Source: Mesorhizobium sp. INR15 (lineage in GTDB: Bacteria; Pseudomonadota; Alphaproteobacteria; Rhizobiales; Rhizobiaceae). From it: DNA of 64,000 bases. Of the stretch, positions 8,886 to 17,304 are shown in pieces; within the stretch, counting starts at the first letter, position 1; every line of letters begins with the position of its first letter. Location of the stretch: the NCBI RefSeq assembly GCF_015500075.1, contig NZ_CP045496.1, forward strand, positions 4,536,001 through 4,600,000. The letters run 5' to 3'. Both the position numbers and the translations under genes were made by a program. Below the pieces are notes generated by a model. The model saw only the letters and a list, made by a program, of their open reading frames with translations, made no database searches and was not told where the DNA came from.

Positions 8886-10109
8886 ATGATTCCGATCATC
8901 AAGCCCACGATGGGTGAGGCAGAGGCAGAGGCAGCGCGCCGCGTCATCCTATCGGGCTGGGTCACGCAAGGCCCCGAGGTCGCGGCCTTCGAGACAGAGT
9001 TCGCCACCTTCACGGGCGCGCCGCACGCTGCGGCCGTCTCGAACTGCACCACGGCCCTCCACCTAGCCCTGCTGGCGGCCGGGGTGAAGCCCGGCGACGA
9101 GGTGGTCACGGCCAGTCACTCCTACATCGCAACGGCCAATTCGGTGGCCTATTGCGGCGCGATCCCGGTCTTCGTCGACATCGATCCAACCACCTACAAC
9201 ATTGACCCGGCCCTGATCCAGCACGCGTTTTCGGCCAAGACCAGTGCGATCCTGATCGTTCACCAAATGGGCTTGCCCTGCGACATGGCGGCTGTGGTCG
9301 ACATTGCCAAGGCCAAGGGCTTGCCCGTGATCGAGGACGCGGCCTGCGCCAGCGGCAGCGAGATATTCTGGGACGATCAGTGGGAGAAGGTCGGCAAGGT
9401 GCACGGCGACGTGGCGTGCTTCTCCTTCCACCCGCGCAAGATCATGAGTACCGGCGATGGCGGTATGTTGACCACCAAGCACGCTGACTGGGTCGCCAAA
9501 TTCAAGTTGTTGCGCCAGCATGGCATGAGCGTGCCCGACACGGTCCGCCACGGCTCGGCCCAGGTGATCTTCGAGACCCACCCAGTGCTTGGTTACAACT
9601 ATCGGATGACCGACATCCAGGCCGCGGTTGGCCGCGAGCAACTCAAGCGCCTGCCCGGCATCGTAGCCCGCCGCCGCGCGCTGGCCGCCCGCTATGCCGA
9701 ATTGCTCGGCGAGGCGCAATGGCTGGGCCTGGTGCGCGAACCGTCCTACGCGCGCACCAACTGGCAGAGCTTCTGTGTGCGTCTGCCGGACTCCGCCGAC
9801 CAGCGCACCGTCATGCAGGCCATGCTGGATGCCGGTATCGCCACCCGGCGCGGAATCATGTGCGCCCACCGCGAGGACGTCTATGCCTCGCAACCCCTGC
9901 GCATGTCCCTGCCGGAGTCGGAGGCAGCCCAGGATCATGCCATCGTCCTTCCCCTCTATCCCCAGATGACCGATGAGGATCAACAGAAGGTCGCCTCGAC
10001 CCTGATCAAGGCCACACGGGTTCTAAATCCACGGCCCATGACTCCAATTCTGGAATTCAGGCGAGATATGATGGCGGTCCCACACCGAGGGCGGTCTCTT
10101 GGAAAGTGA
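8886..10109 (+). CDS. DegT/DnrJ/EryC1/StrS-family PLP sugar aminotransferase
   Basis: The 407-residue protein begins MIPIIKPTMGEAEAEAARRV and has the family blocks GWVTQGPEVAAFE, SNCTTALHLAL, DEVVTASHSYIATANSV and PVIEDAACASGSE. The PLP-lysine segment is CFSFHPRKIMSTGDGGML, with the Lys in HPRK. GYNYRMTDIQAAVGREQL follows. It transfers an amino group to a keto-sugar nucleotide, fitting between the Gfo/Idh dehydrogenase (1-268) and the acetyltransferase (550-1035). GAGGATC precedes the ATG. The flippase gene starts 9 bp after its stop. Confidence 0.9.
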   Translation: MIPIIKPTMGEAEAEAARRVILSGWVTQGPEVAAFETEFATFTGAPHAAAVSNCTTALHLALLAAGVKPGDEVVTASHSYIATANSVAYCGAIPVFVDIDPTTYNIDPALIQHAFSAKTSAILIVHQMGLPCDMAAVVDIAKAKGLPVIEDAACASGSEIFWDDQWEKVGKVHGDVACFSFHPRKIMSTGDGGMLTTKHADWVAKFKLLRQHGMSVPDTVRHGSAQVIFETHPVLGYNYRMTDIQAAVGREQLKRLPGIVARRRALAARYAELLGEAQWLGLVREPSYARTNWQSFCVRLPDSADQRTVMQAMLDAGIATRRGIMCAHREDVYASQPLRMSLPESEAAQDHAIVLPLYPQMTDEDQQKVASTLIKATRVLNPRPMTPILEFRRDMMAVPHRGRSLGK

Positions 10110-10118
10110 GCGATAGGA

Positions 10119-11795
10119 ATGGCGAGCGTCCGGCGCGCGGTGGTCGCGGTCTATTTCGAGAAATACGCCACCCTCATCCTCAATTTGGCGACGCTGTACG
10201 TCTCGTCGCGGTTTTTGACACCCAACGAAATCGGCGCTGCCTTCCTTGGCGCCAGCCTCGTCGCGCTCGCCGAGGGGATGCGGGATTTCGGCGTCACCAA
10301 CTACATCGTCAGCGCCGAAAAGCTCTCGAAGGCAGAAATACGCACGTCCTTCACCATGATGCTGGCGGTCGCCATCGTTCTAACGACCGCCTTCGTCGCG
10401 ACGGCGGGTCTCTATGCCGACTTCGCCCACGAACCGCGTCTGGAGAACTTTGTCCGCACCGTGGCGTTCGGCTATCTGTTCTCCAGCGTCGGCTCACCGA
10501 TCGTGGCTCTGCTTCGCCGCGACCTGAAGTTCTGGAACATCGCGGCCATCAACCTGGGGTCAGCCCTGGTCGGCAACATCACCACCACTGGCTTGGTGAT
10601 GATGGGCTTCGGCTATATGAGCTTCGCCTGGGGCTCGTTGAGCTATCCGCTCTCCACCTTCGTCTTTGCCATCCTCATGCGCCCGGACCTGTCCATCTTC
10701 CGGATCGAGTTCACCAAATGGCGCGAGATTCTGGCGTTCGGCGGCTTCAACACCGCGACCGGCCTTCTGACCACCCTCGGGGAGGTCATTCCGACCTTCA
10801 TGCTGGGCCGGGCCAGCGGCACCACCGATGTCGGTCTCTACAGCCGAGCCCAACAGGTCACGCAGATGCCCAGCCGCCTGGTCATATCGGCTATCTCCGC
10901 GGTGGCCCTGCCAGGGTTCGCCGCCCATGCGCGCACGGGACGTCCCCTCAAGGCCCCCTATCTCAACGCCGTCGCTAGCCTGACCGCGTTCCACTGGCCG
11001 GGCCTGGCGATGGTCATCCTCTTCGCCTATCCCCTGGTGCACGTCCTGCTGGGACCGCAATGGGACACCTCCATCCCGCTGGTGCAGGTGATGGCGGCGG
11101 CCACCATGCTCTGCTTCCCCGTCCCCCTGATGTTTCCGGCCCTGGTAGCCGCCGGCGGAATCCGAGACACGGCCAAGGCCTGGATCATTTCCCTGCCGAT
11201 CACCAGCCTGATCATGATCCTGGCGGCCCAGCATGGCCCCTTTGTCCTGGCGCTCTCGATCTTCGTCACCACGCCGATCCAGGTGGGCGCTGGCCTCTGG
11301 TTCCTGATGCGCCGGCTAAAACTGAGCGTCGGCGAATATCTGCGCGCGCTTGTGCCCAGCGCCGCCGCTACCGTCGCCACGGCGCTGGGCCCGCTTGTCG
11401 TCATCGGGCTGAACGGCTTCGACATGAACATATCGGTGTTGCAGGCGGTCTTGGGCGGCGGGCTTGGCGCCGTGTTTTGGTTCCTGGCCATGGGCTTGAT
11501 TCGTCATCCCTTCGCCTCCGAGCTGGCCTATCTGCTGGGGAGGGCCCAGGCCCTGGCGCCTGCGCGCCTGCGCGCTCCCTTTGCCCTCATCCGGCGCTTT
11601 CTAGGCGACGACACCGAACAGGGACAGGCGCCTGTGCCGGCCCATACGGACAGCGAAATCAATATTCCGCGCCGTCAGGGCGGCGTGCAATCTGTTTGGT
11701 CTGTGATCAAAGGGCGACCGGCCGCTTCTTCGAACGATCGCCTGGATGGCAGACAAGCACGCACCGCAGGGGGGTTGGGTGATGAGCCACTCTGA
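10119..11795 (+). CDS. Wzx-like polysaccharide flippase (MOP superfamily)
   Basis: The 558-residue membrane protein has about a dozen hydrophobic helices. The start YFEKYATLILNLATLYVSSRFLTPNEIGAAF is the classic start of Wzx/RfbX/WzxC-type polysaccharide transporters. The long polar C-tail (about residues 485-558) is probably cytoplasmic. It should flip the undecaprenyl-linked repeat unit to the periplasm. It is the only flippase I see in the window, so it may serve this cluster alone or also the EPS cluster at 29-50 kb. The end overlaps the next gene by 14 bp. Confidence 0.85.
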   Translation: MASVRRAVVAVYFEKYATLILNLATLYVSSRFLTPNEIGAAFLGASLVALAEGMRDFGVTNYIVSAEKLSKAEIRTSFTMMLAVAIVLTTAFVATAGLYADFAHEPRLENFVRTVAFGYLFSSVGSPIVALLRRDLKFWNIAAINLGSALVGNITTTGLVMMGFGYMSFAWGSLSYPLSTFVFAILMRPDLSIFRIEFTKWREILAFGGFNTATGLLTTLGEVIPTFMLGRASGTTDVGLYSRAQQVTQMPSRLVISAISAVALPGFAAHARTGRPLKAPYLNAVASLTAFHWPGLAMVILFAYPLVHVLLGPQWDTSIPLVQVMAAATMLCFPVPLMFPALVAAGGIRDTAKAWIISLPITSLIMILAAQHGPFVLALSIFVTTPIQVGAGLWFLMRRLKLSVGEYLRALVPSAAATVATALGPLVVIGLNGFDMNISVLQAVLGGGLGAVFWFLAMGLIRHPFASELAYLLGRAQALAPARLRAPFALIRRFLGDDTEQGQAPVPAHTDSEINIPRRQGGVQSVWSVIKGRPAASSNDRLDGRQARTAGGLGDEPL

Positions 11796-12834
11796 CGCCA
11801 TCGATTCGGAGGGCGCGAACGCCGCCGGCTCGGATTTCAAGCGTGCGCTAGGCTATGTCGCCGCGCCCGCCGTGATCTCCGCTGCCCGCATCGTCACCCC
11901 CTTGACGACGCGGGGCGTTCACATCGCCTGGTTTGACGTCTGGAACTCGACCCTCGACCAGGCCCTGGACGCCCTGCCGGCTTTTCCCGGCTGCGATCGC
12001 GACCTTTATCGTGAACTCACCCAGCCTACGAGCGTCCGGAAGCGCCACGCCCTGGCGACGGAGAACGGCCAGCCGACCGCGCTCATCTCCCTGCGTCGCC
12101 GCCGCCGATACTGGGAGCCCGTCGCCTATCAAGCGCTTTCCGGCGTGATCGCGCCCGCGTCCTCTCCCGCCGCCCTTGGTCGGGCGCTGCACGCCTTGGG
12201 CGTCGAGGTGCGGATCGAGGCGGGGCTCGACAAGAGCGTCGTGGATCTCAATCCGCGATCCTACTGGTCCCCGGACAACTACCGCATCGACCTGCAGGGC
12301 GACTATCAGGCACGGTGGAGCCGCAATCACCGCAAGAATGTGCGCAAGGCCTGCCAACGTTGCGACGAGTTCATGCGGCTTCGCGTCGACGATGTGGGCG
12401 ACCTGGAATGGTGCTGCGCCCAGTGGGGCCGCGTGTGGGAAAGCAACGACGCCGGGGAGACGGTGGCCGCCGAGGACCGCCTGCGGTTCTGGCGCGCCTT
12501 CATGAAACGGCAGACCGCCGACGGTCCGACCCAGTTCCACACCTTGGCTCTGCTCGACGGCGATAGGCGCACGGCCGGCACCGTCCTGATGTGCCAGGCC
12601 GGCATCGTGCTCGGCCAATGCATCGTCCGCGACCCCGAATACGACAGCTTTTGGGTCGGTGTCCGCATAATGGAGGGGTCGATCGAATGGGCGGCAAGCG
12701 CTGGGCATCGCCACTTCGATCTCGGCTCCGGGCAAGACTACAAGCAGAGTTGGGGCGAGCCCGTGGCGGGGCGTTATGGTGCGATCTTTCGCCCACGTGC
12801 GGTCAGCGCGCTCTATCGGTTGGGGCTTCTGTGA
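11782..12834 (+). CDS. GNAT-fold acetyltransferase, FemAB/CelD-like (BioF2 domain)
   Basis: The protein is about 350 residues. The central part YRIDLQGDYQARWSRNHRKN and the end HFDLGSGQDYKQSWGE match the FemAB-like GNAT (PF13480) pattern seen in CelD/BcsL-type polysaccharide-associated acetyltransferases. I prefer ATG 11782 to ATG 11746 because AGGGGGG lies 7 bases upstream. It overlaps the flippase gene by 14 bp, so it is co-translated with it. It may acylate a sugar precursor or a protein; the substrate is not evident. Confidence 0.75.
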   Translation: MSHSDAIDSEGANAAGSDFKRALGYVAAPAVISAARIVTPLTTRGVHIAWFDVWNSTLDQALDALPAFPGCDRDLYRELTQPTSVRKRHALATENGQPTALISLRRRRRYWEPVAYQALSGVIAPASSPAALGRALHALGVEVRIEAGLDKSVVDLNPRSYWSPDNYRIDLQGDYQARWSRNHRKNVRKACQRCDEFMRLRVDDVGDLEWCCAQWGRVWESNDAGETVAAEDRLRFWRAFMKRQTADGPTQFHTLALLDGDRRTAGTVLMCQAGIVLGQCIVRDPEYDSFWVGVRIMEGSIEWAASAGHRHFDLGSGQDYKQSWGEPVAGRYGAIFRPRAVSALYRLGLL

Positions 12835-13418
12835 CTTCGCTGCGTGAATTCAATTTCGTTTGAACAGCACAGTGACAGTCGCTTGTTGAGCGAGCCGGCT
12901 CGAACTTGCATTATCGAGAACGGCGACCGACCCACTGCCAGTGATGCCCCGGAAGCCGAGCAGGCACTTCACCGATGAGTGCCACAAAGCCGGGGAAAAC
13001 AGCTCTGGGAGGTTTGTTTCAAAGTTGCTAATATTACCACTGATGCCCAGCCGGCACGCCATCCCTCGGAGGCGGTTAGGCCGGACGGTCAGGAAGATTG
13101 TACGCCAACAGGCTGTCGGGCCGTTTGAGCGGATCCGCCACCTTGCCGAATGAGCCCGCGCGGCCCGGCGCCGGTGGGGTTGGGGCTAACGGCGCCGGGC
13201 CTGACCGGCAGGATCCACTAATTTCGCGCGCCGGTGACATCGAGATATATGCTATTGATTATATAAGAAGAATTCATCCAAACGAATGACGAAGGGGTAG
13301 AGGGCGCCGCGTGATTGGCAACTGGCCTACCCCGAATTGAAACAGCAAATGTCGGACCTGCATGCCACGTTGTCAGCTAAACCAGGCTGACGCCGCTTCA
13401 TGCTTATTCGAGCTACGC
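12835..13418. other. Intergenic region between the first polysaccharide cluster and the collagen locus
   Basis: About 580 bp without a supported gene. It holds a 12-bp palindrome CGAGCCGGCTCG (12891-12902) and a strong 12-bp inverted repeat, GGCCCGGCGCCG (13162-13173) with CGGCGCCGGGCC (13190-13201) and a 16-base loop. An AT-rich stretch lies near 13240-13290. The long hairpin could end transcription from either side, although no T-run follows it. Confidence 0.5.
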
Positions 13419-14219
13419 TCAAGAAACCCCCAAAAGCTCGCCTAAGCGGAGCGGCAGGATCGGAGAGATTTGCAACTCGGCGCAGCTCTCGTTCCATCGC
13501 TGCAGATGCTCACCGACGGGAATTCCGCTGCGGTCAGGCCAGCGGTTGAGAGCGCCGAGCGCTTCTATGCAATCAGGAGCCTGGTCGTATTCAGCGAGGA
13601 TTGTCAGGCTCATTGCCTGCGCGAACGGATTGAGACCGGGAATTTCGATCTCCCTGCGGTTGTTGGCGAACCAGGCGGCGGCGTCGCGGGTGAGGCCTTG
13701 GCTATGGGCAAGGGTCGCATAGGCGCGAACAATGTTCTGGCGATATTGGGCGATGGCGTCACCGAAAGCGTTATCGCCGACGAACGGTGGATTTTGTTTC
13801 CAGCCCTCCGCCAGACGTCCGAGGCCGCGCAACGAGAATGCTTCGACCATGGCTTCCTCAAGCCATTGGCAGGGTGCCTTCGGCTCGGCGTCGGCTTGCC
13901 AACTGTTAGCAAACACATGGCCGAGTTCATGGCCGAACTGATAGGCGAGCTTCGACCAGTCCCGCTCGCCGCTGTCGACTATGATCCACGCCATATCGCT
14001 TTCGTCTGGATGCAGCCAGATCACGGGTGGGCCGGAGGTACGTTCGTCGACACGCAGTCGCGTCGGCTGGCGGTTGGAAACGAGGTGGAGGTCGTGCAGG
14101 CAGGCATGTCGCATCCGCTCGATGACCTGAGCGACGGCGCCTTCCAACATGCGGCCCCAGTCACCGGCAAGCTCGATCGGTGCGGTGATGAGCGTCGTAG
14201 AGATAGGCTCAGGAGACAT
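13419..14219 (-). CDS. Putative HExxH zinc metallopeptidase
   Basis: The protein is about 266 residues, with KLAYQFGHELGHVFANSW, giving HELGH as the zinc-binding HExxH. About 28 residues later comes WLEEAMVEAFSLRGL, with a Glu placed to be the third ligand of a gluzincin. No signal peptide or membrane helix is visible. I chose ATG 14219 (MSPEPIST); the frame extends to 14330, but the extra 37 residues do not look like protein. It is the last of three minus-strand genes after two glycosyltransferases and may belong with the collagen locus. I know no close family. Confidence 0.65.
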   Translation of the reverse strand: MSPEPISTTLITAPIELAGDWGRMLEGAVAQVIERMRHACLHDLHLVSNRQPTRLRVDERTSGPPVIWLHPDESDMAWIIVDSGERDWSKLAYQFGHELGHVFANSWQADAEPKAPCQWLEEAMVEAFSLRGLGRLAEGWKQNPPFVGDNAFGDAIAQYRQNIVRAYATLAHSQGLTRDAAAWFANNRREIEIPGLNPFAQAMSLTILAEYDQAPDCIEALGALNRWPDRSGIPVGEHLQRWNESCAELQISPILPLRLGELLGVS

Positions 14220-14404
14220 CGCTGCCGATCTCTTTTCACGAGCGCCCGAAAAGCCGCACCCCCCAGCGTTAGACACAGTGCGGGTGAGCCCGCAGGCAAT
14301 GTTAACAGGATATCGCCGCCTTATCATCATTCCCTGATGCTTCGACGAACGATGCGCTGTCCTAGTGCTGAATCCTAAAGGTGAGATGAGGTCTTCTAAC
14401 CCCG

Positions 14405-15313
14405 CTACCGCGACCCGGCAATCAAGCGCATCGGATGGAGCGGCACGGGCGAGTCCCGCTCGGGGCGGGCTAGCCCAGATCTGGGCCTGGAGGCGGTAGC
14501 GCCATCCAGTATGGGGGTATCGCCCGCGTCCCGCAAAAGCTCTCTCGCGCGTTCAATCCCATCACTCACATGATATTCATGATCGCCGAAGGTGATGTAG
14601 CCATAGACCTGCCGGTTATCCAAGTACTGTTGGATTCCGGCTTTCCTGGCACTATCGGCAAAGACAATGTACTCGTAGCGAGAGGTCTCATCCTCATACG
14701 TCAACTCGTTCAGCACGTCGGTCCGGATGAGATAGGTGCAGTGCACGAGCGGCATTTCGATGACGCCTCGCACGTGACGATTAAGCACCCAGGAATATTG
14801 ATCGCACTCGATATAATAGCCGTTACCATCAATCTCGGCGTGGTAGTTGGAATAGTATCGATCCGGAGAAATGGAGCGCAGCAATGGAGCAACGATAGGA
14901 AGGTCGAGCGCCACAAGCTCTCGCAGCGTGGCTGGACGCACGAAGTTGTCGACATCGGCGACGAAATAGAAATCGCAGTGGTGCTCCGATGTTTTGGCCA
15001 AGCTCATGTTGCGGAGCCGTCCAAGTACTTTGAAGCGCGTCTCATTCCACTCGTGCTCGCGAAACTGCTCAACCCGTTCGACGACGTCAGAGGCGTCCAT
15101 CTCAACCGCCGCGTACAGGTGGCCAACGCGCTCCACCCATTGACGCAATATGCGCTCGGTTTTGTCCGTGTTGTTGTTGGTTCGTATGTAGAGGACAATC
15201 GATTCTTTCGGATAGTCGAGCGCCTCGATGCACTCGAGGTAAAGCGGCAGTGCGGGTTCCTTCTGTTTTGCCAGGATCGCTACGAGAACGCGCGGCATGC
15301 CATGCAGGCGCAT
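14405..15313 (-). CDS. Glycosyltransferase resembling procollagen galactosyltransferase (GLT25D/COLGALT-like)
   Basis: The 302-residue protein starts PRVLVAILAKQKEPALPLYL, followed by EALDYPKE, a TNNNTDKTERILRQWV helix and YAAVEM. It has a DxD site in FYFVADVDNFVRP, then LPIVAPLL, YYSNYHAEI, PLVHCTYLI, YIVFADSARKAG and QVYGYITFG. From memory this order matches the animal COLGALT N- or C-terminal glycosyltransferase domain (LDYP, DNTTEML, FADTDN, LPVVAPML, YYSNF, PMVHSTFL, IVFAYACQAAG, YGY). It lies beside a collagen gene. It overlaps the upstream glycosyltransferase gene by 34 bp; MPRVL at 15298 is an alternative start. Glycosylation of the collagen-like protein is inferred. Confidence 0.78.
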   Translation of the reverse strand: MRLHGMPRVLVAILAKQKEPALPLYLECIEALDYPKESIVLYIRTNNNTDKTERILRQWVERVGHLYAAVEMDASDVVERVEQFREHEWNETRFKVLGRLRNMSLAKTSEHHCDFYFVADVDNFVRPATLRELVALDLPIVAPLLRSISPDRYYSNYHAEIDGNGYYIECDQYSWVLNRHVRGVIEMPLVHCTYLIRTDVLNELTYEDETSRYEYIVFADSARKAGIQQYLDNRQVYGYITFGDHEYHVSDGIERARELLRDAGDTPILDGATASRPRSGLARPERDSPVPLHPMRLIAGSR

Positions 15314-16506
15314 CGCAGTGAACGCTGCAGGACCAGCCTATGCTGGTCGAGCAGGCTCTCGGCGCCAACCTTGCCCAATGCACGAGGCTCGCGCACCTCC
15401 AATTTGTCTGAGGCGAAACGCGCATTGGCTGCCACGCGCTGTACCATGTGACTGGGCAGCTTATCTGAGGCCAGCAATTTTAGGCAGGCATCGAGTGACT
15501 CTCGATAGGCGCCAGCCCAGTATGCGTTAACGGCAAACTCGTCGAGCAGCCCATAGTCGTATACCCATCCCTGCACGAAAAGTCCTGGTGGCTTGTTGAT
15601 GTTCAAACCGCGCCGGGCATATTCCTGCCCCTCCGCGTTCCTGCTCCGGTCGCGGCAGTAACGGCTTGCCGCATGCAGGGCCTCGGCGCGGGTAGGCACC
15701 ATCTGTGTCGCTTGCTCGAACACGGCGACCACCTCTTCGAATGGCTGGTCGAGAGCTGCCATCAAATTACCCGCCTCGAGAGAACTTACGTAGATTTCCT
15801 CGTTCCAAAATCCTTGTTTGGTACGCTGCAGATAGTGTTCCAGCGCTTTTTCACGTTCACCGCAGTCCCTGTAGCTCTGTGCCAGATAAAACGTATAGCG
15901 CGATACGAGGAACGGGTCGGCTTCGGTTTTCAGCACATTTTCCAACGCCGCCGCGTCGTCTTGATACTTTCGCGGATTTTGACTGCGCGCCCCACCGCGT
16001 CCCGTGGCGATACGAAATCCTCTGGCATCCTGCCGAGAGATCGGACAGGCCGGGGCATCGAGATATTCATGCAGCACGCCCTTGAAGGAGAAGGGGAGCC
16101 GGTTGCGGCAGATCTGAGGTCGGTAGAATAAAATATCGCCATGGGAGACTTCAACATTGTACAAATCCTGGTCCATCAGCGACTTGAATGCGATCGGATC
16201 GAAATCGGGATCGAGGATCAGCACATCGTCGGCATCGATGATCATTGCATAGTCGACCTCGCCGACTTCGCGCAGTCGCTCAAGGGCGAAAGTCCTGTTG
16301 TATGCGAAGTCTCGCCAAGGCTCGTCAATAACGGCTCCCGGCACATTGCGCGCCGTGAGAAAGCCTCGGATCAGTTCCTGCGTGCCATCTTCGGAACCCG
16401 TGTCGATGATCAACACATAGTCAACAATGGGAAGCGCGCTGTCGAGGCATTTCAGGATGACCTTTGCCTCGTTCTTGACGATCATGCAGAGGCCGATGGT
16501 GCTCAT
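15280..16506 (-). CDS. Family 2 glycosyltransferase with TPR-like C-terminal region (SunS-type architecture)
   Basis: The protein is about 408 residues. The N-domain MSTIGLCMIVKNEAKVILKC, IIDTGSEDGTQ and YAMIIDADDVL is a GT2 fold with a DxD-like IDADD site. From about residue 185, helical repeats follow (LVSRYTFYLAQSYRDCGERE, then EKALEHYLQRT). Such GT2-plus-TPR enzymes include peptide glycosyltransferases of the SunS kind. GAGGAA lies 6 bases before ATG 16506, so I drop the eight upstream residues. It is the first gene of the unit, overlaps the COLGALT-like gene and is divergent from the collagen operon. Confidence 0.78.
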   Translation of the reverse strand: MSTIGLCMIVKNEAKVILKCLDSALPIVDYVLIIDTGSEDGTQELIRGFLTARNVPGAVIDEPWRDFAYNRTFALERLREVGEVDYAMIIDADDVLILDPDFDPIAFKSLMDQDLYNVEVSHGDILFYRPQICRNRLPFSFKGVLHEYLDAPACPISRQDARGFRIATGRGGARSQNPRKYQDDAAALENVLKTEADPFLVSRYTFYLAQSYRDCGEREKALEHYLQRTKQGFWNEEIYVSSLEAGNLMAALDQPFEEVVAVFEQATQMVPTRAEALHAASRYCRDRSRNAEGQEYARRGLNINKPPGLFVQGWVYDYGLLDEFAVNAYWAGAYRESLDACLKLLASDKLPSHMVQRVAANARFASDKLEVREPRALGKVGAESLLDQHRLVLQRSLRCACMACRAFS

Positions 16507-17304
16507 GCTATTTCCTCGTTGGAGCGGCATTCGCTATAGGGCTTCTTCGAGATGGTGGAATGGCACGCTCATGCAATTCACCGCGTCCGCACGCGGTAGC
16601 AGTGTCGCGGCGTGCGTACGCGGCGGTAGTGAGGCTGTAGCCATGATCAGCCAAGGTGCCGGACATCCTTCAAGATTGGCGTCCCATTCCTAGTTTTCGT
16701 AGCCAGACGGTTACCTCGCAACATGCCGGGCATTGGCGGGTTAGCCAACATTCATGCTGGTGCAAAAGGGTACTCTTTTCGGAGGAGCCTGCTCTCACCC
16801 GCGAATCGTCCGGCATCAAACATTAGACGTATAAGACTTCATAGCGGTGCCAGGTAAAAATATCTAAGCCACGGATTTGCATCATATTTTCCTTGGTGTC
16901 CAGGATACTACCTCGGATTGCGTGGTGTAAATCGATCCATTTACAATTCGAATATTTCCAACTTACTTAATGCTCATTAACGAGAGGGGAGCCACTGGCC
17001 AGTCAAGAGCTGTCTGTCCGTGGAAGTCTGCAAAGCTAGGAGAATATCGGGAGCGAGCCTGTTTTGTGCACGAGAGGCACAGCGCGGTTGCTTGCTGGCA
17101 ACGCGCCGCGTCTGTTTCATTGGCCGACGTATTTCCGAATTTGGTGCTCCCTCGCAAGTAGACGGTTCCCTCGCAGGTTGTCGCTGGCAAATCAGCGCCA
17201 CCGATTGGGGGTGCGTATTGTATCAGTTGAAATCGTCCAAGATCTGGGCCGTTCGAACTCGCGACTTCGACAAGCGTCGAGATCCTGATGCCGTTCGTCC
17301 CGAC
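16507..17304. other. Divergent regulatory region of the collagen locus
   Basis: About 800 bp separate the glycosyltransferase unit (minus) from the DUF4347/collagen genes (plus). An open plus-strand frame begins at 17020, but its first 90 or so codons look non-coding. The region includes the palindrome at 16926-16945 and AT-richer sequence around 16800-16980, where promoters for both directions would be expected. Confidence 0.55.
16926..16945. promoter_or_regulatory. 20-bp palindrome, candidate operator
   Basis: TGTAAATCGATCCATTTACA has perfect 7-base arms (TGTAAAT and ATTTACA) around a 6-base centre. It lies between the two divergent halves of the collagen locus in an AT-rich stretch. The layout suggests a dimeric regulator site. 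The arms do not match the Crp (TGTGA-N6-TCACA) or Fnr (TTGAT-N4-ATCAA) consensus exactly, so I do not assign it to the Crp/Fnr gene at 27654. Confidence 0.4.

Noticed and set aside
8354..9109. 251-codon minus-strand frame
   Set aside because: It extends through the start of the well-supported aminotransferase gene on the other strand and reads as low-complexity, motif-free sequence.
16926..16945. Palindrome as a Crp or Fnr binding site
   Set aside because: The arms TGTAAAT/ATTTACA and their spacing do not fit TGTGA-N6-TCACA or TTGAT-N4-ATCAA, so no regulator is assigned.
17020..17304. Upstream part of the DUF4347 frame as coding
   Set aside because: The translation (many Cys and Arg, no relation to the paralogue) does not look like protein, and the paralogue starts just before SEILFVD. 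The true start remains uncertain.
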